A stretch of 64,000 nt of DNA from Pedobacter sp. FW305-3-2-15-E-R2A2 (GTDB taxonomy: Bacteria > Bacteroidota > Bacteroidia > Sphingobacteriales > Sphingobacteriaceae), in assembly GCF_038446955.1 (NCBI RefSeq), contig NZ_CP151803.1, positions 4,712,001 through 4,776,000 of the forward strand, written 5' to 3'. The notes under the pieces are model-generated. The model searched no databases. It saw nothing but the letters and a program-made list of their open reading frames with translations, and was not told where the DNA came from. Positions 26,601-36,389 of the stretch are shown here, in pieces. Position 1 is the stretch's first letter, and every line of letters begins with the position of its first letter. A program made the position numbers and the translations under genes.

Positions 26601-27791
26601 ATGCCAGATACTACCGCTTTATTACAAGCATTCAGACAAAACAACTTCCAGGAAGCGAAACTGCTGCTAGAGAATGATAAAAACCTTACTTCTGACCTCA
26701 ATGAATATTATCATACGCAGATTCTGGATCAGATTATCAGCCATAAAGCCTTTGACCTTGTCCCTGTGCTCATCTCCCAAAAACTTATCGGAACAGATGT
26801 TTATGAGTACGATTCCTTCAAGAAATCCATTTTTGCAAGCATCATTACCAACCTTAAAGAAGACGAAGAATCCATTCAGTTTCTAGACGACCTTCTCGGG
26901 CAAATGGAAAACCTAAAAGATGAGGTGGCCGACCAAACTTTACTGAGCTATGCTTTTGAAGAAGGGGCAGAACTATGGCTGATCAAAAAATTCGTTGAAG
27001 CCGGTCTTGACCTGAATTATAAGAACAACTACGAGACTACTTTCCTGCATGCAGTGATAAAAAACGGAAGAATCAAACCGGAGAAATCATTGGCCTATGT
27101 TCAATTTCTTATTGAAGAAGGCCTGGATGTAAATGCAAAAGATATTGTCGACAAAACACCGCTGATAGAAGCAATAGAATTTAATAAACCAGCATATCTG
27201 GACTTACTGCTGCAAAATGGCGCCGATCCCAATCACCAGGACAAATCAGGCGAGTCTGCATTCTTTTGGACCATAGTTCATAAGGCAGATCTGAAATTGT
27301 ACCTTAAGCTCCGGGAATATGATAGCCCTGAATTTGACCAGCTAAATAAGGAAGGTGTAACCATGTTCTTCGAATTCATGAGAAGAATCTACAGATCTGA
27401 TCGGGATACTGTCGCTTTTCTGGTCAGACTTTTAGAGGACGGGGCCAATCTTTTAGAACGTTCCACCTGGTATGGTCAGGGAAAAACACCACTGGAAGTC
27501 GCTGCAGAAAAACAATTCGAAATCCTGGAAGCCATCCTGAATATGGACCTGGTAGACATCAATACACAAGATGAAGATGGAAATACGCTCTTACATTATG
27601 TATGTGCGTTCAATGTCAATTATGATAAAGAAGCGGCAAAAGACACCTATAAAAAAGTGAAACTCCTTATTGAAAAGGGCGCTGACACCAACCTGACCAA
27701 CCGAAAGGACGAAACTGCTATGTCTCTGGCTTCAAATGACAACCTAAAATCAAAAACAGTAGAAATACTGCTTGCCAACCAAAAATCCTAA
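26601..27791 (+). CDS. Ankyrin repeat protein
   Basis: A 396-residue protein made of degenerate N-terminal ankyrin repeats and clearer ones from about residue 130 (GLDVNAKDIVDKTPLIEAIE, then GADPNHQDKSGESAFFWTI, and DVDINTQDEDGNTLLHYV near the C-terminus). There is no signal peptide, so it probably acts in the cytoplasm as a protein-binding scaffold. The stop is 3 bp before the ATG of the next ankyrin gene, which marks translational coupling. Confidence 0.82.
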   Translation: MPDTTALLQAFRQNNFQEAKLLLENDKNLTSDLNEYYHTQILDQIISHKAFDLVPVLISQKLIGTDVYEYDSFKKSIFASIITNLKEDEESIQFLDDLLGQMENLKDEVADQTLLSYAFEEGAELWLIKKFVEAGLDLNYKNNYETTFLHAVIKNGRIKPEKSLAYVQFLIEEGLDVNAKDIVDKTPLIEAIEFNKPAYLDLLLQNGADPNHQDKSGESAFFWTIVHKADLKLYLKLREYDSPEFDQLNKEGVTMFFEFMRRIYRSDRDTVAFLVRLLEDGANLLERSTWYGQGKTPLEVAAEKQFEILEAILNMDLVDINTQDEDGNTLLHYVCAFNVNYDKEAAKDTYKKVKLLIEKGADTNLTNRKDETAMSLASNDNLKSKTVEILLANQKS

Positions 27792-27794
27792 AGA

Positions 27795-29156
27795 ATGTCA
27801 ATGTCATTTATAATTGCCTGCGAGGCAGGCAAAAGAAAGATTGCAGAAATACTGCTTAAAAACAATGAAGTCGATGTCGCCTATACCGATGAGAAGGGAA
27901 GAACAGTCTTACATTATGCGGCTTATCAGGGCTACCTGGACATTGTAAAATCATTGGTTGAAGCCGGAACTGATATCAATTACGAGGATCACAATGGAGA
28001 AACACCACTCTTCTTTGCCTGTGTACAAAAACAAAAACAGACCGCTATTTATTTAATAGATCAGGGCGCAAAAGTCAACATCAATGACCTGCAGGGCAAT
28101 AGCCTCCTGCATCTGACGGCAAAAACCGCGCAGATTGAAGTACTCAATCAATTGATACAAAAAGGACTGGAAGTTGAAATCCAAAATAACGAAGCAGAAA
28201 CACCTTTACTGCTCGCTTCAGGCCTTAGAAATAAGGAAATCGTGCAAAGACTGCTGGAACTGGGTGCGGATCCCAATACCACAGACAAAGCTGGAAACAG
28301 CCCGCTGATCTATGCAGTAAACTCAAAAAACAATGCAATAGTGGAGTTGTTGCTGGACCATTCCGCAGAAATCAACCATGTCAATCATGGAGGAGAAACG
28401 CCATTGTTATTCGCCTGCTATCAGGGCAATAACATGCTGATCAAACTCCTGGTACAACGCGGTGCCGATATAAAGGTTTCTACCAAAAACGGACTTTCTC
28501 CGATCTGGTATGCCTGCAGCAATAACCAGAAAGAAATTGTCAGCTTATTTTTGCAAAATGGACTGGATGTCAATTTTAGCAAGCCATTATCCGGTGCAGA
28601 CGAATCCATGAACACTTACCTTGATTGGGTAGAAAGTGCCACGAACATCTCTTTAGACAGCAGTTTCACACTAGACAACAGCTACAGTTATGGTGGCGAA
28701 ACCTTACTTCATGTGGCTGTAAAGAAAGGCCACCTTAGCCTCGTTAAGCTATTGATAGAAAATGGCGCTTCTATTAACATCGTTGATGAAAGTGGAAATA
28801 CGGCATTACATTATGCTGCTGCCAATGGCAAAAAAGACATTGTTAAACTTCTGCTGGAAAATCATGCAGATCCTTCTATAGTAAACGTTAAAGAACAGAA
28901 AGCGATAGATTATTCCAATATAAAAGGATATAATGAAATTACGGAAGCACTTTTAAAGTATAGCCCTAAAGACATTGCTGCTGCTCCGATTCCGACAGCA
29001 CAGGCAACAACAGCTACCGCCTCAGGTGGTACGGCTCCGGAAAACCAGATGGCCATCAAGAAACAGGCACTTCTGGACCTTAAGGACTTACTGGACGCCG
29101 GTATTCTGAGTCAGGAAGAGTTTGATACCGAAAAACAGAAGGTCCTTAAAGGATAA
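27795..29156 (+). CDS. Ankyrin repeat protein with C-terminal SHOCT domain
   Basis: A 453-residue protein with about ten ankyrin repeats (residues 1-385), mostly close to consensus (GRTVLHYAAYQGYLDIVKSL, DGNTALHYAAANGK-like units). An Ala/Thr/Pro linker (about 395-415) leads to a short C-terminal helical hairpin LLDLKDLLDAGILSQEEFDT and EKQKVL, which is a SHOCT domain. SHOCT domains mediate oligomerisation and are usually at the C-terminus of membrane or DNA-binding proteins, so joining one to ankyrin repeats is uncommon. It is coupled to the upstream ankyrin gene. Confidence 0.86.
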   Translation: MSMSFIIACEAGKRKIAEILLKNNEVDVAYTDEKGRTVLHYAAYQGYLDIVKSLVEAGTDINYEDHNGETPLFFACVQKQKQTAIYLIDQGAKVNINDLQGNSLLHLTAKTAQIEVLNQLIQKGLEVEIQNNEAETPLLLASGLRNKEIVQRLLELGADPNTTDKAGNSPLIYAVNSKNNAIVELLLDHSAEINHVNHGGETPLLFACYQGNNMLIKLLVQRGADIKVSTKNGLSPIWYACSNNQKEIVSLFLQNGLDVNFSKPLSGADESMNTYLDWVESATNISLDSSFTLDNSYSYGGETLLHVAVKKGHLSLVKLLIENGASINIVDESGNTALHYAAANGKKDIVKLLLENHADPSIVNVKEQKAIDYSNIKGYNEITEALLKYSPKDIAAAPIPTAQATTATASGGTAPENQMAIKKQALLDLKDLLDAGILSQEEFDTEKQKVLKG

Positions 29157-29160
29157 AAAA

Positions 29161-29191
29161 AAATAGGTATCGGATCATCCGATACCTATTT
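29161..29191. terminator. Bidirectional terminator
   Basis: A perfect 14-bp stem (29161-29174 with 29178-29191) with a 3-nt loop, flanked by A-run and T-run. It lies between the converging ankyrin and GMC operons and can serve both. Confidence 0.82.
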
Positions 29192-29209
29192 TTCATAAAA
29201 TAATCGTTT

Positions 29210-29836
29210 TTAAACGCCTTCCATTCCGTACTGCTTCAGTACATCTGCAGGCACCCCTTCCCATTTATTGGGAACGTTACCAACATAACCGATATCCTTT
29301 ACGCCTATTTCGCTGGTAAAGAACCCCGAAGCGGTAAGGTTTCTCATCAGGTTGAAGAAGGCTACCCCTTGCTCCATTCCTGGTTTTGCTTTCTTAGGAT
29401 AAGCAATCTGATCGATCATTTCTATCTTCTGCGCATAGGAAGTGTCCTTGAAAGACTTTTCATAGCGGTTCAGGCATTGCAGGTCCAGCCATCTCAGTCC
29501 TCCCCTCATTGGGGTCTGATGTTCCGGCATGTCTTTCACAATAAACTCAATAAATTCCGGCACTTTCGCATCCGTCGCACTTCCGGATTTATCATCTTTA
29601 GGAATGATGATGTCCGCCAGAAGGGCAATACTGGCCATTTCATGTGCCGTAAAGAACTTTTCTGCTTTTAATTTTTTATCTCTTTCAATCTCCCATTCTT
29701 CTCTTCCTGCTTCCGGGGTGCTTCCTTCCGGAGTTTCCGCTACTTTTTTATCCTCGCCGGGCTTGCAGGCATCCAACAATACCGCAGTACTAATGGTGGT
29801 AATTCCGAGGACTTTCAGTGATTCACGTCTGTTCAT
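29210..29836 (-). CDS. Gluconate 2-dehydrogenase subunit 3 family protein
   Basis: A 208-residue protein of PF13618. The N-terminus NRRESLKVLG is a twin-arginine-like signal followed by a lipobox (LLDAC), so it is probably exported folded and lipid-anchored. The domain (about 58-200, from FFTAHEMASIALLADIIIPKDD) is the small, chaperone-like subunit of membrane-bound GMC dehydrogenases. It is 21 bp downstream of a GMC gene, which it should help to export. Together they resemble LacC-LacA of glucoside 3-dehydrogenase. Confidence 0.88.
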   Translation of the reverse strand: MNRRESLKVLGITTISTAVLLDACKPGEDKKVAETPEGSTPEAGREEWEIERDKKLKAEKFFTAHEMASIALLADIIIPKDDKSGSATDAKVPEFIEFIVKDMPEHQTPMRGGLRWLDLQCLNRYEKSFKDTSYAQKIEMIDQIAYPKKAKPGMEQGVAFFNLMRNLTASGFFTSEIGVKDIGYVGNVPNKWEGVPADVLKQYGMEGV

Positions 29837-29857
29837 AATTTCTTTGTTTTAAACAGC

Positions 29858-31594
29858 TTAAATATTTTGTTTTTTCTTTTGCTCCAGAATGTATTCGGCA
29901 GTCCTCATAGAGAGGGCAAGAATCGTCCATGTGGCATTTTTATCTCCTTGTTGTACGAAAGGCGCAGCATCCACAACGAACAGATTTTTACATTCATGTG
30001 CCTGACACCATTTATTCAAGGCTGATTTCTTAGGATCATCTCCCATTCTGATCGTCCCTACCTCATGGATAATTTTACCCGGTGCTTCCAAACCATAATT
30101 GGTATCTGCTCCCGGAATATCTGAAGTAATGATCGCGCCCATTGCATGCATCATGGATTGGAAAGTTTCCTGCATGTGTTTCGCCTGTTTGATTTCCTCG
30201 TCGGCCCATTTATAGTTAAACCTCAATACCGGAATTCCGTATTTATCCACCACTTTAGGATCTATCTCGCAATAATTGCTTTCTCTGGCGATGGCAGTTC
30301 CCCTGCCGGCCATTCCTACCGATGTACCATAAAAGCGTCTGTAATCATCTTTTAAAGAAGCACCATAACCACCTGCTTCTTTCATCTTGCCATCTCTTCC
30401 AGGCACCATTCCGTTTAGCTTGGCAGTACCACCACCAAATCCATAGGCCGGCATGCCCATTCCACCCCAGTATTCAATATGGTAACCGCGGGGGAAATCC
30501 AGTTTTTTATTGTCCAGCCACCATGGAGAATAGATATGGACACTGCCCACACCATCTTCATTATAGCGCTTACGATCCATTAATTGAGGCAGAAAGCCTC
30601 CTAAACTCGCTCCGGTTGAATCGTGTAAATATTTGCCTACGATACCACTGCCATTGGCCAATCCACCTGGGTGGGCTGCAGATTTCGAGTTCAGCAGAAT
30701 CCTTGCAGATTCACAGGCACTGGCACCAAGGATGACGGTTTTAGCGTTCACCTGGTATTCCATTCCGTCTTTTTTATTGATATAAGATACGCCTGTAGCC
30801 AAACCATTTTTATCGGTCAGGACTTCTCTCACCATGGCATTGGTAATTACCGTCAGGTTTCCTGTTTTTACCGCCGGGATCACCAGGCAGGAAGAAGAAG
30901 AGAAATCTCCGTAAACTTTACAGCTGCGTCCGCATTGTCCGCAGTAAAAACAAGGAGCACGGTCTTTATTTCCCGGCAATGCTTCTGTCAAAACAGATCC
31001 CCTGCCCGGGATTACCTTCACTCCGGTCTTTAATCCGGCTTTCTTAATGAACAGTTCGTTGAGCCTTGGTTTTGGAGGAGGAAGGAAGATCCCATCCGGT
31101 TCATTTTCGATCCCTTCGACAGTACCATAAACTCCAATAAGACGGTCTACCTTATCATAAAAAGGTTTTAGCTCATCATACGTAATAGGCCAGTCGTCGG
31201 TTAGTCCATCCTTACATTTGAAATCCAAAGGACCCATTCTCAAAGAAATTCTTCCCCAGTGGTTGGTTCTTCCACCAAGCATTCTTGACCGGAACCAGGC
31301 AAATTCAGTTCCTGATTTCTGGGTATAAGGCTCCCCGTCTAATTCCCAACCTCCATAAGAGGCATCAAAATCTCCAAAGGGTCTGGTGGTTGATGCGCCA
31401 CGTCTGGGAGATTCCCATGGCCATTTTAACTGTTGTGCGTCGATACGTGGGTCGAAATAAGCACCAGCTTCCAGCATCAGCACTTTTTGCCCGGCATTGG
31501 CCAATACATATCCGGCCATACCTCCGCCTGCTCCCGACCCTACGATAACGACATCATAGACGGCAGACGATTTCTTGATTTGAAATTCACTCAT
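29858..31594 (-). CDS. GMC family dehydrogenase, large subunit
   Basis: A 578-residue FAD-dependent oxidoreductase. The dinucleotide fold VVIVGSGAGGGMAGY is at residues 15-29. A Cys-rich segment APCFYCGQCGRSCK (about 214-227) resembles those of membrane-bound gluconate/glucoside dehydrogenases. The C-terminal HEVGTIRMGDDP and VVDAAPFVQQGDKNATWTI regions form the substrate end. It oxidises a sugar or polyol in the periplasm, passing electrons to a cytochrome or quinone. The small subunit follows, but no cytochrome c gene is adjacent. Glucoside 3-dehydrogenase or gluconate dehydrogenase are the two options. Confidence 0.87.
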   Translation of the reverse strand: MSEFQIKKSSAVYDVVIVGSGAGGGMAGYVLANAGQKVLMLEAGAYFDPRIDAQQLKWPWESPRRGASTTRPFGDFDASYGGWELDGEPYTQKSGTEFAWFRSRMLGGRTNHWGRISLRMGPLDFKCKDGLTDDWPITYDELKPFYDKVDRLIGVYGTVEGIENEPDGIFLPPPKPRLNELFIKKAGLKTGVKVIPGRGSVLTEALPGNKDRAPCFYCGQCGRSCKVYGDFSSSSCLVIPAVKTGNLTVITNAMVREVLTDKNGLATGVSYINKKDGMEYQVNAKTVILGASACESARILLNSKSAAHPGGLANGSGIVGKYLHDSTGASLGGFLPQLMDRKRYNEDGVGSVHIYSPWWLDNKKLDFPRGYHIEYWGGMGMPAYGFGGGTAKLNGMVPGRDGKMKEAGGYGASLKDDYRRFYGTSVGMAGRGTAIARESNYCEIDPKVVDKYGIPVLRFNYKWADEEIKQAKHMQETFQSMMHAMGAIITSDIPGADTNYGLEAPGKIIHEVGTIRMGDDPKKSALNKWCQAHECKNLFVVDAAPFVQQGDKNATWTILALSMRTAEYILEQKKKQNI

Positions 31595-31733
31595 ATATTT
31601 GGTTGAATGGTTGATGATCTAATATTAATAAAAATATTACTAAATATGCAAATAGCTAAATCAAGAATGATTCTTAATAAGCAGGATTGCATTTATGTAA
31701 ACAAAAAAATACAGACGTCTGTCCTCATTCAGA

Positions 31734-32267
31734 TCACGACTTTCTCGTTTTAGAAAGGGGTTTTATAGTTTTAGATTCGGATTTTTCTGTATCTGAGCCA
31801 TGTTTTCGGGTCTTTGTGATCGCGCTCCGCTTTGATTTTTCCTGCTGGAGATCTTCCGCAGCATCGATAGAATGAGATTTATGAATGTCTTCATCTGCTT
31901 CAGAAATGTCTGAGATCTTTTGATAATATTTATGAAGAACATCCAACTCGGCCTCGGTCAGGTCCTCAATGTCAACCATCCGGTTACTGGCGTGTCTGCT
32001 TGCAGCAATCAGTTCATTTAGCTTAAGTTGAATCGCTTTGGAATCTTTATTCTGACTTTTCTGAATCAGGAAGACCATCAAAAACGTAATGATCGTAGTT
32101 CCGGTATTGATCACCAGTTGCCAGGTATCAGAATAATTAAAAATTGGTCCGGAAAGTACCCAGGCCATCACTATAAAAAAAGCAACTCCAAAGGCGACAG
32201 GGCTTCCGGTCCAATTGGTAATCCTGGTAGAAATCTTTTCAAAAAAATTCTCAGTATTCTTTTTCAT
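31734..32267 (-). CDS. Low-affinity iron permease family protein
   Basis: A 177-residue protein of PF04120. Two hydrophobic helices (about 23-43 and 53-68) are followed by a conserved helical part (LKLNELIAASRHASNRMVDIE) and a long, charged, low-complexity C-tail (about 135-177, rich in Lys, Ser, Glu) that is not part of the family and may be disordered. Despite the name, transport of iron by bacterial members is unproven. It lies 51 bp downstream of the DUF6766 gene in the same direction. Confidence 0.8.
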   Translation of the reverse strand: MKKNTENFFEKISTRITNWTGSPVAFGVAFFIVMAWVLSGPIFNYSDTWQLVINTGTTIITFLMVFLIQKSQNKDSKAIQLKLNELIAASRHASNRMVDIEDLTEAELDVLHKYYQKISDISEADEDIHKSHSIDAAEDLQQEKSKRSAITKTRKHGSDTEKSESKTIKPLSKTRKS

Positions 32268-32318
32268 CAGTATATATTTTTCGACTATGATGTTTAGTTT
32301 ATTTGTTACTTAACCACA

Positions 32319-32990
32319 TTATTTGCCAGTTTCCATATGTGCAGCATCAACAGGTTTAGATTCTGGAGATCCTTTTTGACGCAGGTATATGGTAAAGAAA
32401 ACGATAGACGCCACAGAAAGAAACTCACTTTGCCAGTTTTGAAAAGTTTCAAACCAGAACTCTGGCATTGTCAAAAATTCTAAAACACTGTCCTCCGACT
32501 GATGCCGTAATACCTGCGCGACGTTATGATCCTGCCAGCTTCCATACAAATGAAGCCCCCAACTGATCAAAAACAACAGACAAAAGCAAATCGCTAACGA
32601 GTTGCTGTACAGTTTCAGTATCCATCCTCCCTTTCGAACAGCCCAGGGAGCATTCTTGTGTACTCTTGGCTCCTTGTCCACCTCCTCCTTCTCGTCCAGC
32701 GATTTTGACTCCGCAGATCCGATTTGCCGCAAACCAATAGTTAAGATTACGTATAAAGACATTTGAAGGAATTCACTCTCGAAATTTTCAAAAGTGGCGG
32801 AGATGAAATGACCACTTTTCAGATAAGTTGTCAGGGGTAAAAGGTCGCCATGGTTTTCGGCCAGATCTCTATTGTGTGCTTTCCAACCAGTTAAAGCCTG
32901 TGCAAAGAGGGTAACCAGAAACAATGACAAAAACACAATAGTTAAGCCATTACGATAGAAAAAAGAATACTTTTTTTGTCCGTTCTTCAT
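32319..32990 (-). CDS. DUF6766 membrane protein
   Basis: A 223-residue inner-membrane protein with an internal duplication. Each half has a hydrophobic helix, a W-x-x-H motif (WKAHNRDLAENH and WQDHNVAQVLRH) and a re-entrant or second helix ending in LRQIGS or LRQKGS. The pattern fits DUF6766 proteins, which have no assigned function. It is upstream of the iron-permease-like gene and probably in the same transcript. Confidence 0.78.
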   Translation of the reverse strand: MKNGQKKYSFFYRNGLTIVFLSLFLVTLFAQALTGWKAHNRDLAENHGDLLPLTTYLKSGHFISATFENFESEFLQMSLYVILTIGLRQIGSAESKSLDEKEEVDKEPRVHKNAPWAVRKGGWILKLYSNSLAICFCLLFLISWGLHLYGSWQDHNVAQVLRHQSEDSVLEFLTMPEFWFETFQNWQSEFLSVASIVFFTIYLRQKGSPESKPVDAAHMETGK

Positions 32991-33192
32991 TTGCCTTTAG
33001 TTTCCCTAATAACACCTGCCCTATTTAAAAGTTTGAACTCAGGAGCCAAATTCCTCATTCCTCAGGCCATTACGTTGCGGAGGCAACTTCCTGCTCCTAT
33101 TCAATTGAAAAAAGAACAGCAGAGGAAACAATTTTAAAACATTTCAGTTTCTGATTTGTACTATAGCACAGTTAAACAACAAACCTAAGGCC

Positions 33193-33765
33193 ATGAAAAC
33201 GAAACACTTAATCACCTCTTTATCATTGGTTGCACTTGCTTTTAGTGCTTGCAGGAACACAGACAAGGTCAATTCGGGAGTCACAGATTCCAGCATTGAG
33301 CAAACCATGACGGATACCACGGCAATCAACAGGGGGGCCGATGCGGATGACTTTATGAAAACGGCTGCCCTGGCAGGGATCATGGAAGTCGAACTTGGAA
33401 AAATTGCACAACAGAATGCCAGCAGTAGCAGGATCAAAAAGTTTGGAGAAAAGATGGTAAAAGACCATACCAAGATTGCTGCAGATTTAAAAGTACTTGC
33501 TGATAGTAAAAAAGTGAGTCTGCCAACCTCACTCCCTACTGCCGACAACAACCATGTGGAAGAAATGAAAAAAATGACCGGAGCTCCGTTCGACAAGCAT
33601 TACATGGAAATGATGGTAAAAGATCACGTAAAAGCATTGGACCTGTTTAAATCTGCTGCCGTATCCGGAGATGTGAAAATAAGAAACTTCGCGTCAAAAA
33701 CCTTGCGTACACTGGAACGTCATTTTAAAGAGGCAGGCGATATCAATGCCGGGGTTAGTTATTAG
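33193..33765 (+). CDS. DUF4142 lipoprotein
   Basis: A 190-residue protein with a lipoprotein signal (LVALAFSAC, Cys18) and a four-helix DUF4142 domain (about 52-185). It carries the recurring segments QNASSSRIKKFGEKMVKDHT and MMVKDHVKALDLFKSAA. The fold is ferritin-like; members are linked to stress survival and are often near YciE-like genes, as here. It overlaps the convergent L,D-transpeptidase gene by 11 bp at their 3' ends. Confidence 0.88.
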   Translation: MKTKHLITSLSLVALAFSACRNTDKVNSGVTDSSIEQTMTDTTAINRGADADDFMKTAALAGIMEVELGKIAQQNASSSRIKKFGEKMVKDHTKIAADLKVLADSKKVSLPTSLPTADNNHVEEMKKMTGAPFDKHYMEMMVKDHVKALDLFKSAAVSGDVKIRNFASKTLRTLERHFKEAGDINAGVSY

Positions 33766-35341
33766 CTGAACTGAGATCTTCCAGGGGAATCAGCTGATGA
33801 TTTTTCATATAACTATATAAGACCCGATCGAGCCCATATACGTCTTTCCTCAGCTGTAAATTACCTTTCGCATCAGCCCAGGCAGTGAGGTAATGGAGGT
33901 AAACTGGTATTTTTGCCGGTAAAGAGATGTTTTTTGCTCTTGGATAGGCGTTTTGCATCGCCCTTTTTATCTGATCATAGGTTTTTCCTTTTCCAAATAG
34001 TGCCAATGCGAGTTCCAATGGCTTTTCTACTCGAACGCAGCCATGACTGATCGCCCTGTTTGTTTTTTTAAAAGCAGACTTAACAGGAGTATCATGCAAA
34101 TAAACGCTGCTGTTGTTATTAAAAAGGAATTTGATCTTTCCCAATGAATTCTGCTCGCCAGGTCGTTGTTTAAAAGAATAATGGTCTACCTGCTCCCAAT
34201 CTATTGCATCCGCAGAAATGAGTTTACCATCTTTATAAACGTCCATATCATTGTCACTCAGATAATCCGGATCTGATGCGACATATTTAGAGATTTCCCC
34301 TCTGGCGATACTCGCGGGAATATTCCATATAGGATTTACCTGAACACTATGGATGATGCTACTCAACTGAGGTGTTTCCCTCGCAATGGGCTGATCTTTG
34401 ACCAAACCGGTATCCGGATCATTGCTGAGCAGGTTTTTATAGTCTTTATTTCGCCCCTCTCCCACGCAAACTTTCATTTGTAGGATTGATTTACCCTGAT
34501 CGATCACATCAAGCGTAAAATCGGGAATATTAACCGACACATATTTTTTGGCTATCGGCTTATTTTTCCACCTTAAACGTTCCAGATTTATTTTGATCAC
34601 AAGATCAGCTTCTACTTTACTCATCACTTTATTGCCGGCACCCATTTGCAGGGCTTTCTGTAAAGCAAGGTATTGCGGCGATTTGGGCTGAATGCTGTCC
34701 AGGTAAGTTTTGAGATTAGTGATGGCAAATATTTTAATAGCCATACTGCTGTCGGGGGCTGCTGTAGCAATGAAATAATTGGCATAGAGGCTATCCGGTT
34801 TTACCATGCCATATTGCATTGCCCGGCTATATTTTATTAGAGAAGCTGCCAGAAGCACTTCCATTCTTGCTTTGTCCAGGTAAGCGTCCCTGACATTTTC
34901 AGGCTTCATATCTTCCATTTTCTGCCATAAATTTCGAATTTCGGCAGTATAGAATATTTCGGGATTCAGGCCATGGCGCACTACACTGTCCAGACAGGTC
35001 ACCAGGATCCCCAATTGCTTTCCGGGAAAGTAGCGGTCCTGAAGAATAAGTTCGTAATCATGATCCTTATAATAACCGTCCAGCCAATCTGCCATTGCCA
35101 GATCCTCCTTCCTCAGTTTCAATGCACGTTGGAATGCCCTACTGATTAAACTTTCTTTAAGCTTGACGATTTTTAAACTTTTTGTCTGTCCTTCCCCGGG
35201 AACTGAGCCCATAGTATGTCCAGGCACCTCTGAAGGAACAACTGGTCTTTTTACGGTGCAGGCAGAGAAAAAGAGGAATGCTGACCACAACAGAATGTTA
35301 ACCAATCTCGGAATCCAACAACAACCAACAGGCTTTAACAT
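33755..35341 (-). CDS. L,D-transpeptidase (YcbB/LdtD type)
   Basis: A 528-residue envelope enzyme. The N-terminal signal and lipobox FFSAC (Cys28) precede a helical scaffold domain (about 60-245). The YkuD catalytic domain (about 265-460) carries HDTPVKSAFKKTNRAISHGC with the catalytic Cys435 and following R437. It forms 3-3 crosslinks in peptidoglycan or attaches proteins to it, in the periplasm. Two-domain size and layout match LdtD rather than ErfK/YbiS. Convergent overlap with the DUF4142 gene is 11 bp. Confidence 0.9.
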   Translation of the reverse strand: MLKPVGCCWIPRLVNILLWSAFLFFSACTVKRPVVPSEVPGHTMGSVPGEGQTKSLKIVKLKESLISRAFQRALKLRKEDLAMADWLDGYYKDHDYELILQDRYFPGKQLGILVTCLDSVVRHGLNPEIFYTAEIRNLWQKMEDMKPENVRDAYLDKARMEVLLAASLIKYSRAMQYGMVKPDSLYANYFIATAAPDSSMAIKIFAITNLKTYLDSIQPKSPQYLALQKALQMGAGNKVMSKVEADLVIKINLERLRWKNKPIAKKYVSVNIPDFTLDVIDQGKSILQMKVCVGEGRNKDYKNLLSNDPDTGLVKDQPIARETPQLSSIIHSVQVNPIWNIPASIARGEISKYVASDPDYLSDNDMDVYKDGKLISADAIDWEQVDHYSFKQRPGEQNSLGKIKFLFNNNSSVYLHDTPVKSAFKKTNRAISHGCVRVEKPLELALALFGKGKTYDQIKRAMQNAYPRAKNISLPAKIPVYLHYLTAWADAKGNLQLRKDVYGLDRVLYSYMKNHQLIPLEDLSSANN

Positions 35342-35537
35342 AAATAGATAACGATGTAAACATTATAACACCAGACCATTTCTATTGTTTCAGAGGATTT
35401 CGATAAAACAAAAATAAAAACCTGATAAAAAAGCAGTTGCAAACTGTAAATACTTAAAACAGCGGGAAGTTTTGATTGTTTATAGCGTATACCCTGATTT
35501 GTAAAACGAATAGGTATTGTTTTAAAAACCAGCAATC

Positions 35538-36386
35538 ATGAAAACCATATTAGTGGCGACGGATTTTTCAGAAACTGCAAGTCATGCCGCCTATTACGCA
35601 GTTTCAATGGCGATGCAAATTGGATTTCCAAGAATTATGCTTTACCACTCCTACGACATTCCCTATGCCAGCTCCGATATTCCACTTCCCGAACCCGACA
35701 ACATCCAGCAACTGCATGAGAAAAGTGTGGCCTTTCTGGAATACCTGAAAAATGACCTGACGACCGTTGCCGGCCAGCAAATTACCATAGACATCCATAC
35801 CAATGAAAGCCCTCTGCTGCTCGCCATTGAGACTTTTGTACAAGAAGAAGACATTCAACTGGTAGTCATGGGGACTACCGGTAAACGCAAAATCGAAAAA
35901 ATACTGCTTGGCAGTAATTGTCAGTCTCTGGCAAAAGAATGTACAGTACCTTTATTGTTAGTTCCTTATGAGGCTCCTGTACAGCGCATCAAACGTATTG
36001 TTCTGGCCACAGACTTAAAAGAAGTCGCGGAAATCAGTCCGGTAATGACCATTAAAAATTTGATTCATGCTTTGCAGGCTAAACTATTCATCCTCAATGT
36101 AGACTACAATGAAAGTGAGCACTATAGCCCGGATATCATTGCGCAGCAAAAGGCCTTACATAAATTATGGGACGACGAAAACCCTGAATATCACTTTACC
36201 AATAACAAAGATTGCGCGGCAGGTATTGCAGCTTTTGCCGAAGAAAAAGACATTCAGCTCGTCATCGCCATTCCAAGAAAACATAGTTTCTTTCAGAGCC
36301 TATTTCATAGAAGTTTGACTGAAAAGCTTGCCTATCACAGTCATATCCCCTTACTCTTCGTCAAAAAAACGCAGTTCCTGGATTAG
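35538..36386 (+). CDS. Universal stress protein, tandem UspA domains
   Basis: A 282-residue cytoplasmic protein with two Usp domains (about 1-140 and 150-279). The first ends with the ATP-binding motif GTTGKRKIEKILLGSNCQSL (G-x2-G-x9-G-S). The second has lost this motif (IPRKHSFFQSLFHRSLTEKL), so only the first half probably binds ATP. It begins 196 bp upstream of the divergent L,D-transpeptidase and fits the surrounding stress cluster. Confidence 0.9.
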   Translation: MKTILVATDFSETASHAAYYAVSMAMQIGFPRIMLYHSYDIPYASSDIPLPEPDNIQQLHEKSVAFLEYLKNDLTTVAGQQITIDIHTNESPLLLAIETFVQEEDIQLVVMGTTGKRKIEKILLGSNCQSLAKECTVPLLLVPYEAPVQRIKRIVLATDLKEVAEISPVMTIKNLIHALQAKLFILNVDYNESEHYSPDIIAQQKALHKLWDDENPEYHFTNNKDCAAGIAAFAEEKDIQLVIAIPRKHSFFQSLFHRSLTEKLAYHSHIPLLFVKKTQFLD

Positions 36387-36389
36387 CCT

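Noticed and set aside
33755..33765. Overlap of the DUF4142 and L,D-transpeptidase genes as a sign of a misplaced stop or frameshift.
   Set aside because: Both proteins end normally for their families. A short convergent overlap is common.
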